DNA of 64,000 nt from Aromatoleum tolulyticum (GCF_900156155.1 NZ_FTMD01000011.1:62001-126000); one strand, 5' to 3'. Counted from the stretch's first letter, positions 50,241 to 59,914 are shown. Numbers and translations: made by a program. Notes: generated from the letters alone by a model not told the origin.

Positions 50241-50251
50241 GGAGATGGCAA

Positions 50252-50274
50252 CTAATGCAACATTGTAGCATTAG
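50252..50274 (-). promoter_or_regulatory. Zur-box palindrome
   Basis: CTAATGC (50252-50258) and GCATTAG (50268-50274) are perfect inverted arms around a nine-base near-palindromic centre (aacattgta), 12 bases before the zur start. Arm length, AT-rich composition and position fit a Zur operator that also covers the promoter. The gene on the other side (PilZ) reads toward it, so the site serves zur only. Confidence 0.75.
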
Positions 50275-50299
50275 CCGCCCACGCCCCGCTGCCGGGGGC

Positions 50300-50665
50300 T
50301 CAGTTCTCCTGCAGCACGCCGAGTTCGCGTTGCAGCAATCCCGGATCGCCGAGATTGAGTTCCAGCAGCCGGCGCAGGTGGGTGAGGCTGTCGAGATCGA
50401 TCTCGCGGCAGACGAGTCCGACGCAGCCATTTGTGCTGTGTGCGACGTCCCCCTCCATGCGGATCGCGGCGCCTGCGTCGTCGAGTGCGATTTCGAGCAG
50501 GCAGCGCTCACCCGGGGCCGGGAGCCGGTCTGCTGCGGACCGGATCAGGGCGCCCTTGAGCGACAGGTCGCGGACTTCGCACGGGTACTCGCGGTCGCCG
50601 ACCAGCAGGCGGGCGCCGGTGTCGAAGCGGATGCGCGAGAAGTGCCTGCGTTGCGCTTGCTGCAT
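50300..50665 (-). CDS. PilZ-domain protein
   Basis: Small cytoplasmic c-di-GMP receptor (121 aa), essentially one PilZ domain. The N-terminal binding motif is RRHFSRIRF (RxxxR) and the second is VRDLSLKGALI (D/NxSxxG). It ends in a short helix. It lies between the Zur operon and the Lap secretion cluster and is divergent from lapB, so it could sense the same c-di-GMP pool as LapD. Function beyond ligand binding is unknown. Confidence 0.87.
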   Translation of the reverse strand: MQQAQRRHFSRIRFDTGARLLVGDREYPCEVRDLSLKGALIRSAADRLPAPGERCLLEIALDDAGAAIRMEGDVAHSTNGCVGLVCREIDLDSLTHLRRLLELNLGDPGLLQRELGVLQEN

Positions 50666-50937
50666 GGCTGAGTCCTTGCGAAATGCATGATGGGGCCGTG
50701 AAGACGGGCGCCGATATTCGATTCTGGAACGGACTCATCGCGGTCGCAAGGGCATCCGGCGCCGCGCGAGCATGCACTTCCGGTCGGCCGTGCGGTGTGA
50801 AGTCTGAGCAGCCTGTCACGTACCGGTTTTCAGGGAGATGGGACAATTGGTTCGGATGACGCAAATTGTTACGTTTGCTGCGAGAATCGCAGACGCGACC
50901 GGGTGCGAGTCACCGTGATCACATAGCGAGAAATTGC

Positions 50938-53121
50938 GTGGCTGAAGTATTGGAACTCAACGGCGTGTTCGCGCGTCCGGAAGGCAATGAGAAAGAGATG
51001 CACGCGGATGCCGATGCGCTCCTCGACTGCCTCCTGCTGATAGCAAGGGCGCACGGTGCGGCGACGACGCGGGACGCGGCGCTCGCCGGACTGCCGCTGG
51101 AGGACGGGCGGCTCAACCCCGCGCTGTTCGCACGTGCGGCGAGGCGTGCCGGGTTGAGCAGCAAGCTCGTGCGCTGTGCGCCCGAAAAACTGAATCCCTC
51201 TCTGCTGCCCGCCGTGCTCCTGCTGAAGGGCGAGAAGGCCTGCGTGCTGCTCGGGTGGAGCGAGGACGGCGAGCGCGCACGGGTGGTGTTCCCGGAACTG
51301 GGCGAGGCGGCGGTCGAGATGACGCGCGCCGAACTCGCGGCACGGCACGACGGTCACGCGATCTATGCCCGTCCGATGTTCCGCTTCGACGCGCGCACGC
51401 CCGAGGTGCGCCCGGTCAGGCGTCAGCACTGGTTCTGGGGCGTGATCGCGGAAAACGGCCCCCTGTATCGCGACGTGCTGCTCGCGGCCTTCATGATCAA
51501 CCTGTTCGCGATCGCGATGCCGCTGTTCGTGATGAACGTGTACGACCGGGTGGTACCCAACCATGCGATGGAGACGCTGTGGGTGCTCGGCATCGGCGTG
51601 TTGATCGTGCTCGCCGGCGATCTCGTCCTGCGCACGATGCGCGGCTACTTCGTCGATCTCGCGAGCAGCCGTGCCGACGTGAAGCTGTCGGCGGCGATCA
51701 TGGAGCGCGTGCTCGGCCTGCGCATGGAGCAGCGTCCCGAGTCGGCCGGCTCCTTCGCCGCCAACCTGCGTGCCTTCGAGTCGGTGCGCGACTTCATCAG
51801 TTCGGCGACCGTGGTGGCCTTCATCGACGTGCCGTTCGCGCTGGTCTTCCTGATCGTCATCGGCTGGATCGGGTGGCCGCTGATGCTGCCCTTCGTCGTC
51901 GGCGTCGTCGTGCTGCTCGTATATGCGATGACGGTGCAGGGGCGCATGCACGAGCTCGCCGAAACGACCTACCGCGCGGGCGCGCAGCGCAACGCGACCC
52001 TCGTCGAAGGGCTCGTGGCGATGGAGACGGTGAAGGCGGTGTGCGCCGAAGGGCCGATCCAGCGCAAGTGGGAGAAGAGCGCCGCCCTGCTGGCACGGGT
52101 CGGCACCCAGCTGCGCCTGCTGTCGTCGACCGCGATGAACGGCGCCGCGTGGGTGCAGCAGGCGGTCAGCGTTGCGATCATCGTGCTCGGCGTCTACCTC
52201 ATCCGCGACAACGAGCTCAGCATGGGCGGCCTGATCGCATGCTACATGCTGTCGTCGCGTGCGATGGCACCGATCGGCCAGGTCGCGGGCCTGCTCGTCC
52301 AGTACCACAACGCGGCGACCGCGCTGACCTCGCTCGACAAGCTGATGAACCAGGAGGTGGAGCGTCCGGACGACACCAGCTTCATCAGCCGCAAGAGCTT
52401 CCGCGGCGAAATCGAGTTCCGCAACGTCGGCTTCCACTACCCCGGGCAGGAAACCGCGGCCCTGTCCGACATCTCGCTGCATATTCGCGCGGGCGAGCAC
52501 GTGGGCATCATCGGCCGCGTCGGCTCGGGCAAGACGACGCTGGAAAAGCTGATCCTCAGCCTGTACCGCCCGACTTCGGGCGCGATCCTGATCGACGGCA
52601 TCGACCAGCGCCAGCTCGATCCGGCCGAACTGCGCCGCCATATCGGCTACGTGCCGCAGGACGTGACCCTGTTCTACGGCACCCTGCGCGAGAACATCAC
52701 GCTGGCCAGTCCGCTCGCCGACGACGCCGAAGTCCTGCGCGCGGCGGAAACGGCGGGGGTGACGGAGTTCGCCAACACGCATCCGCAGGGCTTCGACATG
52801 CAGGTCGGCGAGCGCGGCGCGTCGCTTTCGGGCGGGCAGCGGCAGTGCGTCGCGATCGCGCGCGCGCTGATCCATCATCCGCCGATGCTGCTTCTCGACG
52901 AACCGACGGCATCGATGGATTTCACCAGCGAGGAGGAACTCAAGCGCCGCCTGCGCGGCTATGCGCAGGGCCGGACGATGCTCGTCGTCACGCACCGGAC
53001 CTCGTTGCTGGAACTGGTCGACCGCATCATCGTCATCGATGGCGGGCGGATCGTCGCCGACGGTCCCAAGGATCAGGTCGTCGATGCCTTGCGTCAGGGG
53101 CGGGTCGGGAGGGCCAAGTGA
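50938..53121 (+). CDS. lapB: LapB-type type I secretion ABC transporter
   Basis: Inner-membrane ATPase-permease (727 aa) of a type I secretion system for large adhesins. The N-terminal C39-like domain (LLDCLLLIARAHGA onward) keeps the fold but not a C39 peptidase active site, as in LapB/RTX exporters. Six helices follow (about 170-430). The ATPase domain has GRVGSGKTTLEKL (Walker A), LSGGQRQCVAIARAL and MLLLDEPTASMD. I use the GTG at 50938, which has a weak GAGAAA site; the ATG at 51000 is a possible alternative. It shares one base with lapC. Confidence 0.88.
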   Translation: MAEVLELNGVFARPEGNEKEMHADADALLDCLLLIARAHGAATTRDAALAGLPLEDGRLNPALFARAARRAGLSSKLVRCAPEKLNPSLLPAVLLLKGEKACVLLGWSEDGERARVVFPELGEAAVEMTRAELAARHDGHAIYARPMFRFDARTPEVRPVRRQHWFWGVIAENGPLYRDVLLAAFMINLFAIAMPLFVMNVYDRVVPNHAMETLWVLGIGVLIVLAGDLVLRTMRGYFVDLASSRADVKLSAAIMERVLGLRMEQRPESAGSFAANLRAFESVRDFISSATVVAFIDVPFALVFLIVIGWIGWPLMLPFVVGVVVLLVYAMTVQGRMHELAETTYRAGAQRNATLVEGLVAMETVKAVCAEGPIQRKWEKSAALLARVGTQLRLLSSTAMNGAAWVQQAVSVAIIVLGVYLIRDNELSMGGLIACYMLSSRAMAPIGQVAGLLVQYHNAATALTSLDKLMNQEVERPDDTSFISRKSFRGEIEFRNVGFHYPGQETAALSDISLHIRAGEHVGIIGRVGSGKTTLEKLILSLYRPTSGAILIDGIDQRQLDPAELRRHIGYVPQDVTLFYGTLRENITLASPLADDAEVLRAAETAGVTEFANTHPQGFDMQVGERGASLSGGQRQCVAIARALIHHPPMLLLDEPTASMDFTSEEELKRRLRGYAQGRTMLVVTHRTSLLELVDRIIVIDGGRIVADGPKDQVVDALRQGRVGRAK

Positions 53122-54539
53122 TGAGCGAGATCGGCCAGGAGTCCTTCCGGCGTATCGGCGACGTTTCGGAGCGGGTCGGCAGGCCGCTCAGGCCGTGGCT
53201 CGACCGGCTCTTCGCGCGCTTCGTGCCCGACGCATCGGCAAACGGCCGTCTCGGCTGGGCCGCGGATGCCGACTGGGCGCTGATCCAGGAGGAGCCGCTG
53301 CGCGCGCGCATGCTGCTCCGCGTCGTCGCGCTCGGCCTGGTCCTGCTGCTGCTGTGGTCGGCCTTCGCGTCGGTCGATGAGGTCACGCGCGGCGATGCGA
53401 AAGTGATCCCGTCCTCGCAGGTGCAAATCATCCAGAGCGTGGATGGCGGCGTCGTCGAGGAAATGCCGGTGCGCGAAGGCCAGATCGTGGAGGCCGGGGC
53501 GCTGCTCCTGCGCATCGATCCGACGCGCTTCGTGGCGTCGCTTGCGGAAAACCGGTCGCAGTATTTTGCCCTGCGCGCCAAGGCCGCGCGGCTGGAGGCC
53601 GTCACTGCCGGCACGGCGCTGAACATGCCGAGCGACGTGCTGCGCGAGGCGCCCGAGATTGCCGACCACGAGCGGCGCCTGTACAACTCGACCGTCGCCG
53701 AACTCGACGCCCAGCTGTCGATCGCGCGGCAGCAGCTCGAGCAGCGACAGCAGGAGCTCAACGAAGTCCGCGCACGCCACGCGCAGAGCAGCAGCGGCCT
53801 CGAGCTGGTGCAGCAGGAGCTGAACGTCACCCGGCCGCTGGTGAATTCCGGGGCGGTGTCCGAGGTCGAGATCCTGCGCCTGCAGCGCGACGTCGCACGC
53901 CTGCGGGGCGAGCGCGACCAAGCCGCAGCGCAGATCTCGCGCATCCATTCCGCGATCTCGGAGGCCACGCGCAAGATCCAGGAGGTGGAGCTGAACGTGC
54001 GCAACGTGCAGCGCAACGAACTCTCCGACACGATGGCCAAGCTTGCCGGCCTGACCGAAGGCGGGCGCGCGCTCGCCGACCGCGTCAAACACGCCGAAGT
54101 GCGCTCGCCGGTGCGCGGCACGGTCAAGCGCCTGCTCGTGAATACGGTCGGGGGCGTCGTGCAGCCGGGCAAGGAGGTGGTCGAGATCGTGCCGCTGGAC
54201 GACGCGCTGATTCTCGAAGCACAGGTCAAGCCCAAGGACATCGCCTTCCTGCGCCCCGGTCAGAGCGCCCTCGTCAAGTTCACCGCATACGACTTCGCGA
54301 TCTACGGCGGCCTCGATGCGGTCGTCGAGCATATCGGCGCGGATACCGTCACCGACGAGAAGGGCAATGCCTTTTACACCGTGCGCGTGAGGACCGTGAA
54401 ATCGAGCCTCGGCGAGAGCCTGCCGATCATTCCGGGCATGGTGGCCGAAATCGACATCCTCACCGGCAAGAAGACCATTCTTTCCTACCTGCTGAAGCCC
54501 GTCCTGCGGGCCAAGGCGAACGCACTGTCCGAACGATGA
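53121..54539 (+). CDS. lapC: LapC-type HlyD membrane-fusion protein
   Basis: Inner-membrane adaptor (472 aa) of the type I secretion system. A cytoplasmic N-tail of about 70 residues precedes the helix (VVALGLVLLLLWSAFASV). The lipoyl halves (VKIPSSQVQIIQSVDGG-like segment and VRSPVRGTVKRLLVNT-like segment) flank a long coiled-coil hairpin rich in Gln/Glu/Arg, and the C-terminal beta-barrel ends in MVAEIDILTGKKTILSYLLK. Length is typical. It overlaps lapB by one base and the LuxR-type gene by four. Confidence 0.9.
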   Translation: MSEIGQESFRRIGDVSERVGRPLRPWLDRLFARFVPDASANGRLGWAADADWALIQEEPLRARMLLRVVALGLVLLLLWSAFASVDEVTRGDAKVIPSSQVQIIQSVDGGVVEEMPVREGQIVEAGALLLRIDPTRFVASLAENRSQYFALRAKAARLEAVTAGTALNMPSDVLREAPEIADHERRLYNSTVAELDAQLSIARQQLEQRQQELNEVRARHAQSSSGLELVQQELNVTRPLVNSGAVSEVEILRLQRDVARLRGERDQAAAQISRIHSAISEATRKIQEVELNVRNVQRNELSDTMAKLAGLTEGGRALADRVKHAEVRSPVRGTVKRLLVNTVGGVVQPGKEVVEIVPLDDALILEAQVKPKDIAFLRPGQSALVKFTAYDFAIYGGLDAVVEHIGADTVTDEKGNAFYTVRVRTVKSSLGESLPIIPGMVAEIDILTGKKTILSYLLKPVLRAKANALSER

Positions 54540-55159
54540 GCCAGAACATCTTTCTTTGCTCCGAAACGGTCCGCCCGTCGACGCGTTGGCTGGACGCGTT
54601 TCCCGAAGGGGTCTGTCACGAGCGGCGGACCCTCGTCACCGCGGCCAGGCCGGGCGACGTGATCTGGGTCGAATCCGGGCGCGGCGACTGGCTGGAAGAT
54701 CTCGGCACGCTGGTGCGGTCGCTGCCCGGCTGCCATCTCGTCGTCGTCAGCATGACGCCTGACGGTGCCGAGGCGGTCGCCGTCCTCGATCGCGGTGCGC
54801 GTGCGTACTGCCACGCGCTGGCGGTGCCGTCCGTGTTCAGGGACGTCGAACTGGTCGTCCGCCACGGCGGACTGTGGGTCGGCCCCGAACTGATGACCCG
54901 TGTCGTCGGTGCCGCGGGACGTGCCCTCGCGCCGCACGCAGAAGTGCCGCAGGCCTTGCTGTCGGGGCGCGAGGCCGAAGTGGTCCATGAGGTCGTCAAT
55001 GGTTTGAGCAACAAGGAGATCGCCGCGAAGCTCGGCATCACCGAGCGCACCGTCAAGGCGCATATGGGCGCGATCTTCGAGAAGCTCGGGGTGCGTGACC
55101 GGTTGCAGTTGGTGCTGCGCCTGTCCGAACATGGCAACGTTCCACTGCCGGTGCATTGA
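54536..55159 (+). CDS. LuxR-type regulator with degenerate receiver
   Basis: Transcription regulator (207 aa). The C-terminal LuxR/FixJ HTH is clear: LSGREAEVVHEVVNGLSNKE, then IAAKLGITERTVKAHMGAIFEKLGVRDR. The first 130 residues have receiver-like size and pattern but lack the acidic pocket and the phospho-acceptor Asp; the expected strand reads DVIWVESGRGDW. It is therefore probably an atypical, phosphorylation-independent regulator. It is translationally coupled to lapC upstream and to the small TrpB-like gene downstream, so it likely controls the adhesin secretion genes or the adhesin itself. Confidence 0.85.
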   Translation: MSQNIFLCSETVRPSTRWLDAFPEGVCHERRTLVTAARPGDVIWVESGRGDWLEDLGTLVRSLPGCHLVVVSMTPDGAEAVAVLDRGARAYCHALAVPSVFRDVELVVRHGGLWVGPELMTRVVGAAGRALAPHAEVPQALLSGREAEVVHEVVNGLSNKEIAAKLGITERTVKAHMGAIFEKLGVRDRLQLVLRLSEHGNVPLPVH

Positions 55160-55485
55160 TGATGTACATAAAACGAGACCCGCAGGGAAAGATCGTCGCC
55201 GTGAGCCGGGAGCCGGCCGACGGCGGCGGGTGGAGTGCCGCTGGCGAGGACGATGCCGATCTGCTCGGATTCGGGCGCGACATCATCGAGGGCGCAAACC
55301 CGATGGGCGCGTCCGACCTCGGTCTCGTGCGCGTGCTCGAGGACCTCATCGAGCTCCTCGTCGAGCGCTCGCTGATCCGCTTCACCGACCTGCCGGTGCC
55401 CGCGCAGCACAAGCTCATGGAGCGTCGCGGCGCACGCGAGGCCCTGCAGCACCTCAGCCTGCTCGACGACGACGGGGTGATCTGA
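55159..55485 (+). CDS. Small TrpB-like protein, function unknown
   Basis: Cytoplasmic protein (108 aa) of the family carried in databases as tryptophan synthase subunit beta like protein. It is too short for any TrpB catalysis. The N-terminus MMYIKRDPQGKIVAVSRE and the helix LGLVRVLEDLIELLVERSLI with RFTDLPVPAQHKLMERRGAR are the family pattern. Two ATGs in tandem (55159, 55162) can start it. It ends the lapB-lapC-luxR run, sharing a base with the regulator. I infer a link to the secretion system from position but have no function to propose. Confidence 0.72.
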   Translation: MMYIKRDPQGKIVAVSREPADGGGWSAAGEDDADLLGFGRDIIEGANPMGASDLGLVRVLEDLIELLVERSLIRFTDLPVPAQHKLMERRGAREALQHLSLLDDDGVI

Positions 55486-55516
55486 GCCGCCGTCTGCCCG
55501 CTGCGCCCGACTCCCG

Positions 55517-57433
55517 CTAGGCCGTCGGACCGTGGCGCACCGCCGGCCCGGTCATGCCGTCGATGCCGAGGCCCGGCAAGGCTTTCTGTTCCGCCGCCGA
55601 TCCCACCCCTTCGGCAATCGTCATCAGCCCGAGCGAGTGCGCGATCATGCACAGTCCGCGCAGGAAGGCCTGGTTGCCCGCGTTGCTGTCGATGCCCCGG
55701 ACGATCGCCGAATCGATCTTCACGTAGTCGAGTCCCAGTTCGTGCAGGTCGCCCAGCTCGCCGAAATGCGCGCCCACGTGCTCGATGCCGACCCGGCAGC
55801 CCAGCGGCTGCAAGGCCACGCACAGCGTGCGGAACTCGGCGAGGTGGCGCAGAGCGCCGTACTCGGGCACCTCGATCCACAGCCCCTTCGCCGTTGCCGG
55901 GTCGGCCTGCAACAAGGAAAACAGTTCGCCGCGGAAGTTCGCGTCGCGCAGCGATTCGGCCGACACGTTGATGCCGCGCTCCCTGCCGTCGTGTGCGATG
56001 TCACGCAAGGCCGCATGCACGACCGCGATGTCGAAGCGCGGCATCAGGCCCAGACGCGCGGCGTGCGGCATGAAATAGCCCGCTGGTTGCCAGACACCGT
56101 CGAGCAGGATGCGGATCGGCGCTTCGTCGTGCAGCAGGTGCCCGTCGTTGGCAACGACCGGATAGGCGCCCAGGCGCACGCCGTCGTGCTCGATCGCCGA
56201 CAGCAGGGCGGCACGCCAGGACTGGAGGTCCGGGTACGGCGCAGGGGCGCCGCCGCTTTCGACGCGCAGGCTGCGAGCGCCCGTCTGCTCGGCCGTTGCG
56301 AGCGCCCCGTCCGCACGCGCGAGAACCTGCGAGCGGGTTTCGCCGGTGGTGTAGCTCGTCGCCGCGACCGGCAGGGCTACGAGGACATCCTTCAAGTGCG
56401 TGTCGAGCGTGTCGTGGAGCTTGCGCGCCAACTCATTCGCGAGTTCGTCCGCATCCTCACGGCCGGGCGCCAGCAGGGCGAAGTCGCTGCCGTTCATGCG
56501 GCCGGCCTCCCAGTTTCCGTTGCCGGTGGCGAGGTCGGCAAACCGCTCCGCGAGGTCGCGCAGCAGGCGGTCGGTCGCCTCGCGGCCGATGCGCTGGTTC
56601 AGTCCCGCGAGATCGCCCACGCGCGCCAGCAGCAGGGTGCCGGCGGCATGCGCATCGTCGCGGGAAAGCGCGGAATCCAGCTGGTTCAGGAACTGGCTGC
56701 GATTGAGCAGCCCGGTCATCTCGTCGTGCTGCGTCTGGCGTCGCAGTTGCTCGAGGCGCCGCGATTCCTCCGCGAGGATCGTGCGGACGCGTTCCGACAG
56801 GGTGTTCATCGCGCGCACGACGCTGCGGAATTCCCGCGTGCTGGGTTCAGGTGTGGTCACGAAGCGGCGTCCGCCGATCGCTTCGGCCTGCTCGACGACG
56901 CGACCGAGGGGGCGCGTGATGTGCTTGATGATCAGCGTGCCGATCAGGCCGGTCAGCATCCCCCCCAGCGCGAACCATCCGAGCAGCTGCAGCGTTCCCT
57001 GCCACAGCGCCGTGTAAGCGTAGCGCTTGTGGCTGTCCAGCGTGAGCGTGCCGAACTGGCGCCAGCCGTCCTGCACCTGCGCCACGCCGGCATGCGGCTC
57101 GATCGGGATCAGGCGGATGAACCACTCCGGGGCGCCATCGAGCGCGCCGGAATACTCGCGCTCCGCCAGAATTTCCCCGGTCGGGCTGGTCAGCCGGATC
57201 AGGCGGTAATGTCCCGCGTCGAACTGGGCCGAGATCTGCAACTCCACGGTGACCGGATCCTTCGGCATCTGCGACAGCGACAGCGCAAGCGAGGTCGCGT
57301 TGTCGAGGTTCTTCACCTGCAGCTGTTGCTCCAGGTAATGCCGCGCGGACAGCGTGCTCACCACCAGGCTGCCTCCCAGGGCGATGAGCGTAACGATCGC
57401 GATGGCGATCCAAAGCTGCTTGATCAGGGACAT
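55517..57433 (-). CDS. lapD: LapD-type c-di-GMP receptor
   Basis: Inner-membrane inside-out c-di-GMP receptor (638 aa). Layout: helix 1 (about 8-28), periplasmic LapD/MoxY domain with the Trp finger GAPEWFIRLIPI, helix 2 (about 150-172), HAMP, degenerate GGDEF with RMNGSDFALL, degenerate EAL opening with HDEAPIRILL instead of EAL. Both catalytic sites are lost, as in LapD, so it binds but does not make or break c-di-GMP. When bound it sequesters the protease LapG and keeps the adhesin on the surface. It follows lapG by 37 bases and converges on the TrpB-like gene. Confidence 0.9.
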   Translation of the reverse strand: MSLIKQLWIAIAIVTLIALGGSLVVSTLSARHYLEQQLQVKNLDNATSLALSLSQMPKDPVTVELQISAQFDAGHYRLIRLTSPTGEILAEREYSGALDGAPEWFIRLIPIEPHAGVAQVQDGWRQFGTLTLDSHKRYAYTALWQGTLQLLGWFALGGMLTGLIGTLIIKHITRPLGRVVEQAEAIGGRRFVTTPEPSTREFRSVVRAMNTLSERVRTILAEESRRLEQLRRQTQHDEMTGLLNRSQFLNQLDSALSRDDAHAAGTLLLARVGDLAGLNQRIGREATDRLLRDLAERFADLATGNGNWEAGRMNGSDFALLAPGREDADELANELARKLHDTLDTHLKDVLVALPVAATSYTTGETRSQVLARADGALATAEQTGARSLRVESGGAPAPYPDLQSWRAALLSAIEHDGVRLGAYPVVANDGHLLHDEAPIRILLDGVWQPAGYFMPHAARLGLMPRFDIAVVHAALRDIAHDGRERGINVSAESLRDANFRGELFSLLQADPATAKGLWIEVPEYGALRHLAEFRTLCVALQPLGCRVGIEHVGAHFGELGDLHELGLDYVKIDSAIVRGIDSNAGNQAFLRGLCMIAHSLGLMTIAEGVGSAAEQKALPGLGIDGMTGPAVRHGPTA

Positions 57434-57470
57434 GACAAGAGGTCTCCGGAAATCCTGGCCGTGGCGGCAA

Positions 57471-58178
57471 TCATGGCAAGCCTTCCTCGCGCATGCGTTC
57501 GAGCACGCTGCGCCAGCGCGACAGCCGTGTCGTCGGGTCGGCGGACGAACTGCTCGCGCCGCTAACCCACAGGCCCTCGGCATTGAAGCTGAAGATCGGG
57601 AACAGATCGGGGCGGCGCGACGCGGTGCGGATGTCGCCGATGAGGTTGTCGAGCACCAGCGGTTCGTCCGCGGGCGAGGGGTAATAGCCGAGCACCATGT
57701 GCGCCTGCGATATGCCGCTGCCCGGCGCGCCCATGCTGGCCCGCACATAGATCAGACGCAGCCTCTCGGCGGGTACGCCCAGCAGGCGCAAGCTCATGTA
57801 CTTGGCGATCGAAAAATCCTCGCAGTCGCCGGCCTTGCGACCGAGCGTCTCCAGAGGCGTGGCCCAGTAATCCTTCTGCTGCCAGATCACGATGTCGTCT
57901 TCGAAGGCGGTGCGGCGATTGAAGAAAGTGTTCACGCGCTGCAGCTTTTCCTGATCGTCGACCGTGGCCGCGTCGCCGAGCATCTGGCGCCAGGCGCGGA
58001 CCGACTCGCCGGCTTCCGGGCCGAAGCGCTCGCGCGCCACCTGCAGCATGCGATCCAGATCCGGCGCCGCATACGACAGGCCGAGCAGCAGGCTCGCGAG
58101 TACCGCGAGGCCGTACGCGACTGCAGCAAACGCGCCCGGAAAGGGGCGCCGTCTGTGCGGGCAAGGAGCTGCGGTCAT
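57471..58178 (-). CDS. lapG: LapG-type periplasmic cysteine protease
   Basis: Periplasmic transglutaminase-like cysteine protease (235 aa) that clips the N-terminus of a LapA-type adhesin to release it. After the signal/anchor (VAYGLAVLASLLLGLSYAAP) the catalytic triad is Cys119 in KAGDCEDFSIAK, His160 in SQAHMVLGYY and Asp177 in LVLDNLIGD, with the spacing of Pseudomonas LapG. The frame extends 16 codons upstream; I use the ATG at 58178 to give a proper signal peptide. lapG lies upstream of lapD in the same operon. Confidence 0.88.
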   Translation of the reverse strand: MTAAPCPHRRRPFPGAFAAVAYGLAVLASLLLGLSYAAPDLDRMLQVARERFGPEAGESVRAWRQMLGDAATVDDQEKLQRVNTFFNRRTAFEDDIVIWQQKDYWATPLETLGRKAGDCEDFSIAKYMSLRLLGVPAERLRLIYVRASMGAPGSGISQAHMVLGYYPSPADEPLVLDNLIGDIRTASRRPDLFPIFSFNAEGLWVSGASSSSADPTTRLSRWRSVLERMREEGLP

Positions 58179-58413
58179 TGTGTCGGAGGAGAACTTGTCG
58201 TGCCCATTATCGGCCACCGAAGTCATCGCGAGGCCCGTTCTGCAATTGTTTTCGGCCTATTTCGCCACGGCAGTGTTGCGTAGTTGGCGTTCTCGGCCCC
58301 CCGTCGAGCTGTAATATTCACTTACAAGATTGATTATGAGTTGACGCCGCGCAGGATGGCGGGACAATCTCGAAAATTCCATGTGCATAGACGTCAGGTC
58401 GGTTGGAGAATAT

Positions 58414-59877
58414 ATGAAAACATGTCGATCCGTGATTGCAACGGCCGTGCTGGCCACGCTTCCGTTCGTTGCGACGGCGGCGGGGCCGGACGCCCTGCGC
58501 GATGCGGCGCGCAAGGCCGTGGTGGCCAATCCCGAAGTGCAGGCAACATGGAATGCGTTCCGTGCGGCCCGCGAAGACCAGGCGGTCGCACGTGCCGGTT
58601 ATCTGCCCCAGGTGGATGCCGTCGCGAGTGTCGGCCGCGAGGAGTTGCGGCGTTCGGGGCAGTCGACCGACACCTTTACCCATCGCAACGTGACGCTGTC
58701 GCTCAACCAGATGGTGTATGACGGTTTCTTCACCCGCAGCGAGGTCGCGCGCTTCGGTTATGCCAAACTGACGCGCTATTACGAGCTGGTCGACGCGTCC
58801 GAGGGTGCTGCCCTCGAGGCGGTACGCGCCTATGGTGACGTGATGCGCTATCGCGAGCTCACCCGCCTCGCGCAGGCGAACTACGTGCAGCACAAGCAGA
58901 TCTACGACCAGATCGCCGAGCGTGCAGGGGCCGGGGTGGGCCGTCGCGTCGACCTCGAACAGGCGACCGGGCGTCTGGCACTCGCCGAATCCAATCTGCT
59001 CACCGAAGTATCGAACCTGCATGACGTGAGCGCGCGCTACCAGCGCATCGTCGGCGAGGTGCCGCAGGAGGCCATGCCCGGCCTGCCGGTCGGCACTGCG
59101 CTCGGGCAGATCCCGCCCACCGCGAAGGATGCCCTGCGCACCGCCTTCAACACCAGTCCGGCGCTCAATGCGGCCGTCGAGAACGTACGCGCCAGCCAGG
59201 CGCTCATCGATTCCCGCCGTGCCGCCTTCCATCCGCGCCTCGATCTGCGTGCGCGCCAGGCCGTCGACCACAACCTCGACGGGTTCGACGGGCATTCGCG
59301 CGAAGGCGTCGTCGAACTGGTGCTCAGCTACAACATCTTCCGCGGCGGCGCCGACGACGCCCGGCTGCGCCAGGCCGGCGATCTGAGCAACCAGGCCAAG
59401 GACCTGCGCGAGAAAGCCTGCCGCGACCTGCGTCAGACGCTGGCGATCGCCTATAACGACGTGCAGCGCCTGCAGGAACAGATGCGTTACCTCGACCAGC
59501 ATCAACTGTCGATCGAGAAGGCCCGCGAAGCCTATCGCCGTCAGTTCGATATCGGACAGCGCACGCTGCTCGACCTGCTGGATACCGAGAACGAGTACTT
59601 CCAGGCGCGGCGTGCATACGTGAATGCGGGTTACGACCAGGTCATCGCGCAGGCGCGCGCGCTTTCGGGCATGGGGCAGCTGATGGGGTCGCTGGGCGTC
59701 GCCCGCGAAGACCTGCCCACGCCGGCCGATCTCGGTCAGGACCGCAGCGGCATCGATCCCGAGACGATGTGTCCGCCCGACTCGCCGGTGCCGATGAGCA
59801 TCGACAAGGCAGCACTGCTGTCGGAAGCGATGAAGGCCACGGGTTCGGTGCCTCCGGCCGGCACCAAAGGCAAGTAA
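58414..59877 (+). CDS. lapE: LapE-type TolC outer-membrane channel
   Basis: Outer-membrane duct (487 aa) of the adhesin type I secretion system. A signal peptide ([18 protein letters not shown]) is followed by two OEP repeats; the C-terminal repeat includes [20 protein letters not shown], the AggA/TolC family hallmark. A short Pro/Ser/Lys tail closes the protein. GGAG six to nine bases before the ATG supports the start. It is divergent from lapG across a 235-base gap and ends at a strong terminator. Confidence 0.9.
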   Translation: MKTCRSVIATAVLATLPFVATAAGPDALRDAARKAVVANPEVQATWNAFRAAREDQAVARAGYLPQVDAVASVGREELRRSGQSTDTFTHRNVTLSLNQMVYDGFFTRSEVARFGYAKLTRYYELVDASEGAALEAVRAYGDVMRYRELTRLAQANYVQHKQIYDQIAERAGAGVGRRVDLEQATGRLALAESNLLTEVSNLHDVSARYQRIVGEVPQEAMPGLPVGTALGQIPPTAKDALRTAFNTSPALNAAVENVRASQALIDSRRAAFHPRLDLRARQAVDHNLDGFDGHSREGVVELVLSYNIFRGGADDARLRQAGDLSNQAKDLREKACRDLRQTLAIAYNDVQRLQEQMRYLDQHQLSIEKAREAYRRQFDIGQRTLLDLLDTENEYFQARRAYVNAGYDQVIAQARALSGMGQLMGSLGVAREDLPTPADLGQDRSGIDPETMCPPDSPVPMSIDKAALLSEAMKATGSVPPAGTKGK

Positions 59878-59914
59878 GCAGGCAGGCAAGCAAGGGCTGG
59901 CACGTGTCAGCTTG

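Noticed and set aside
58179-58413. Possible adhesin remnant or small gene between lapG and lapE
   Set aside because: No coding frame of note; the composition fits a divergent promoter region.
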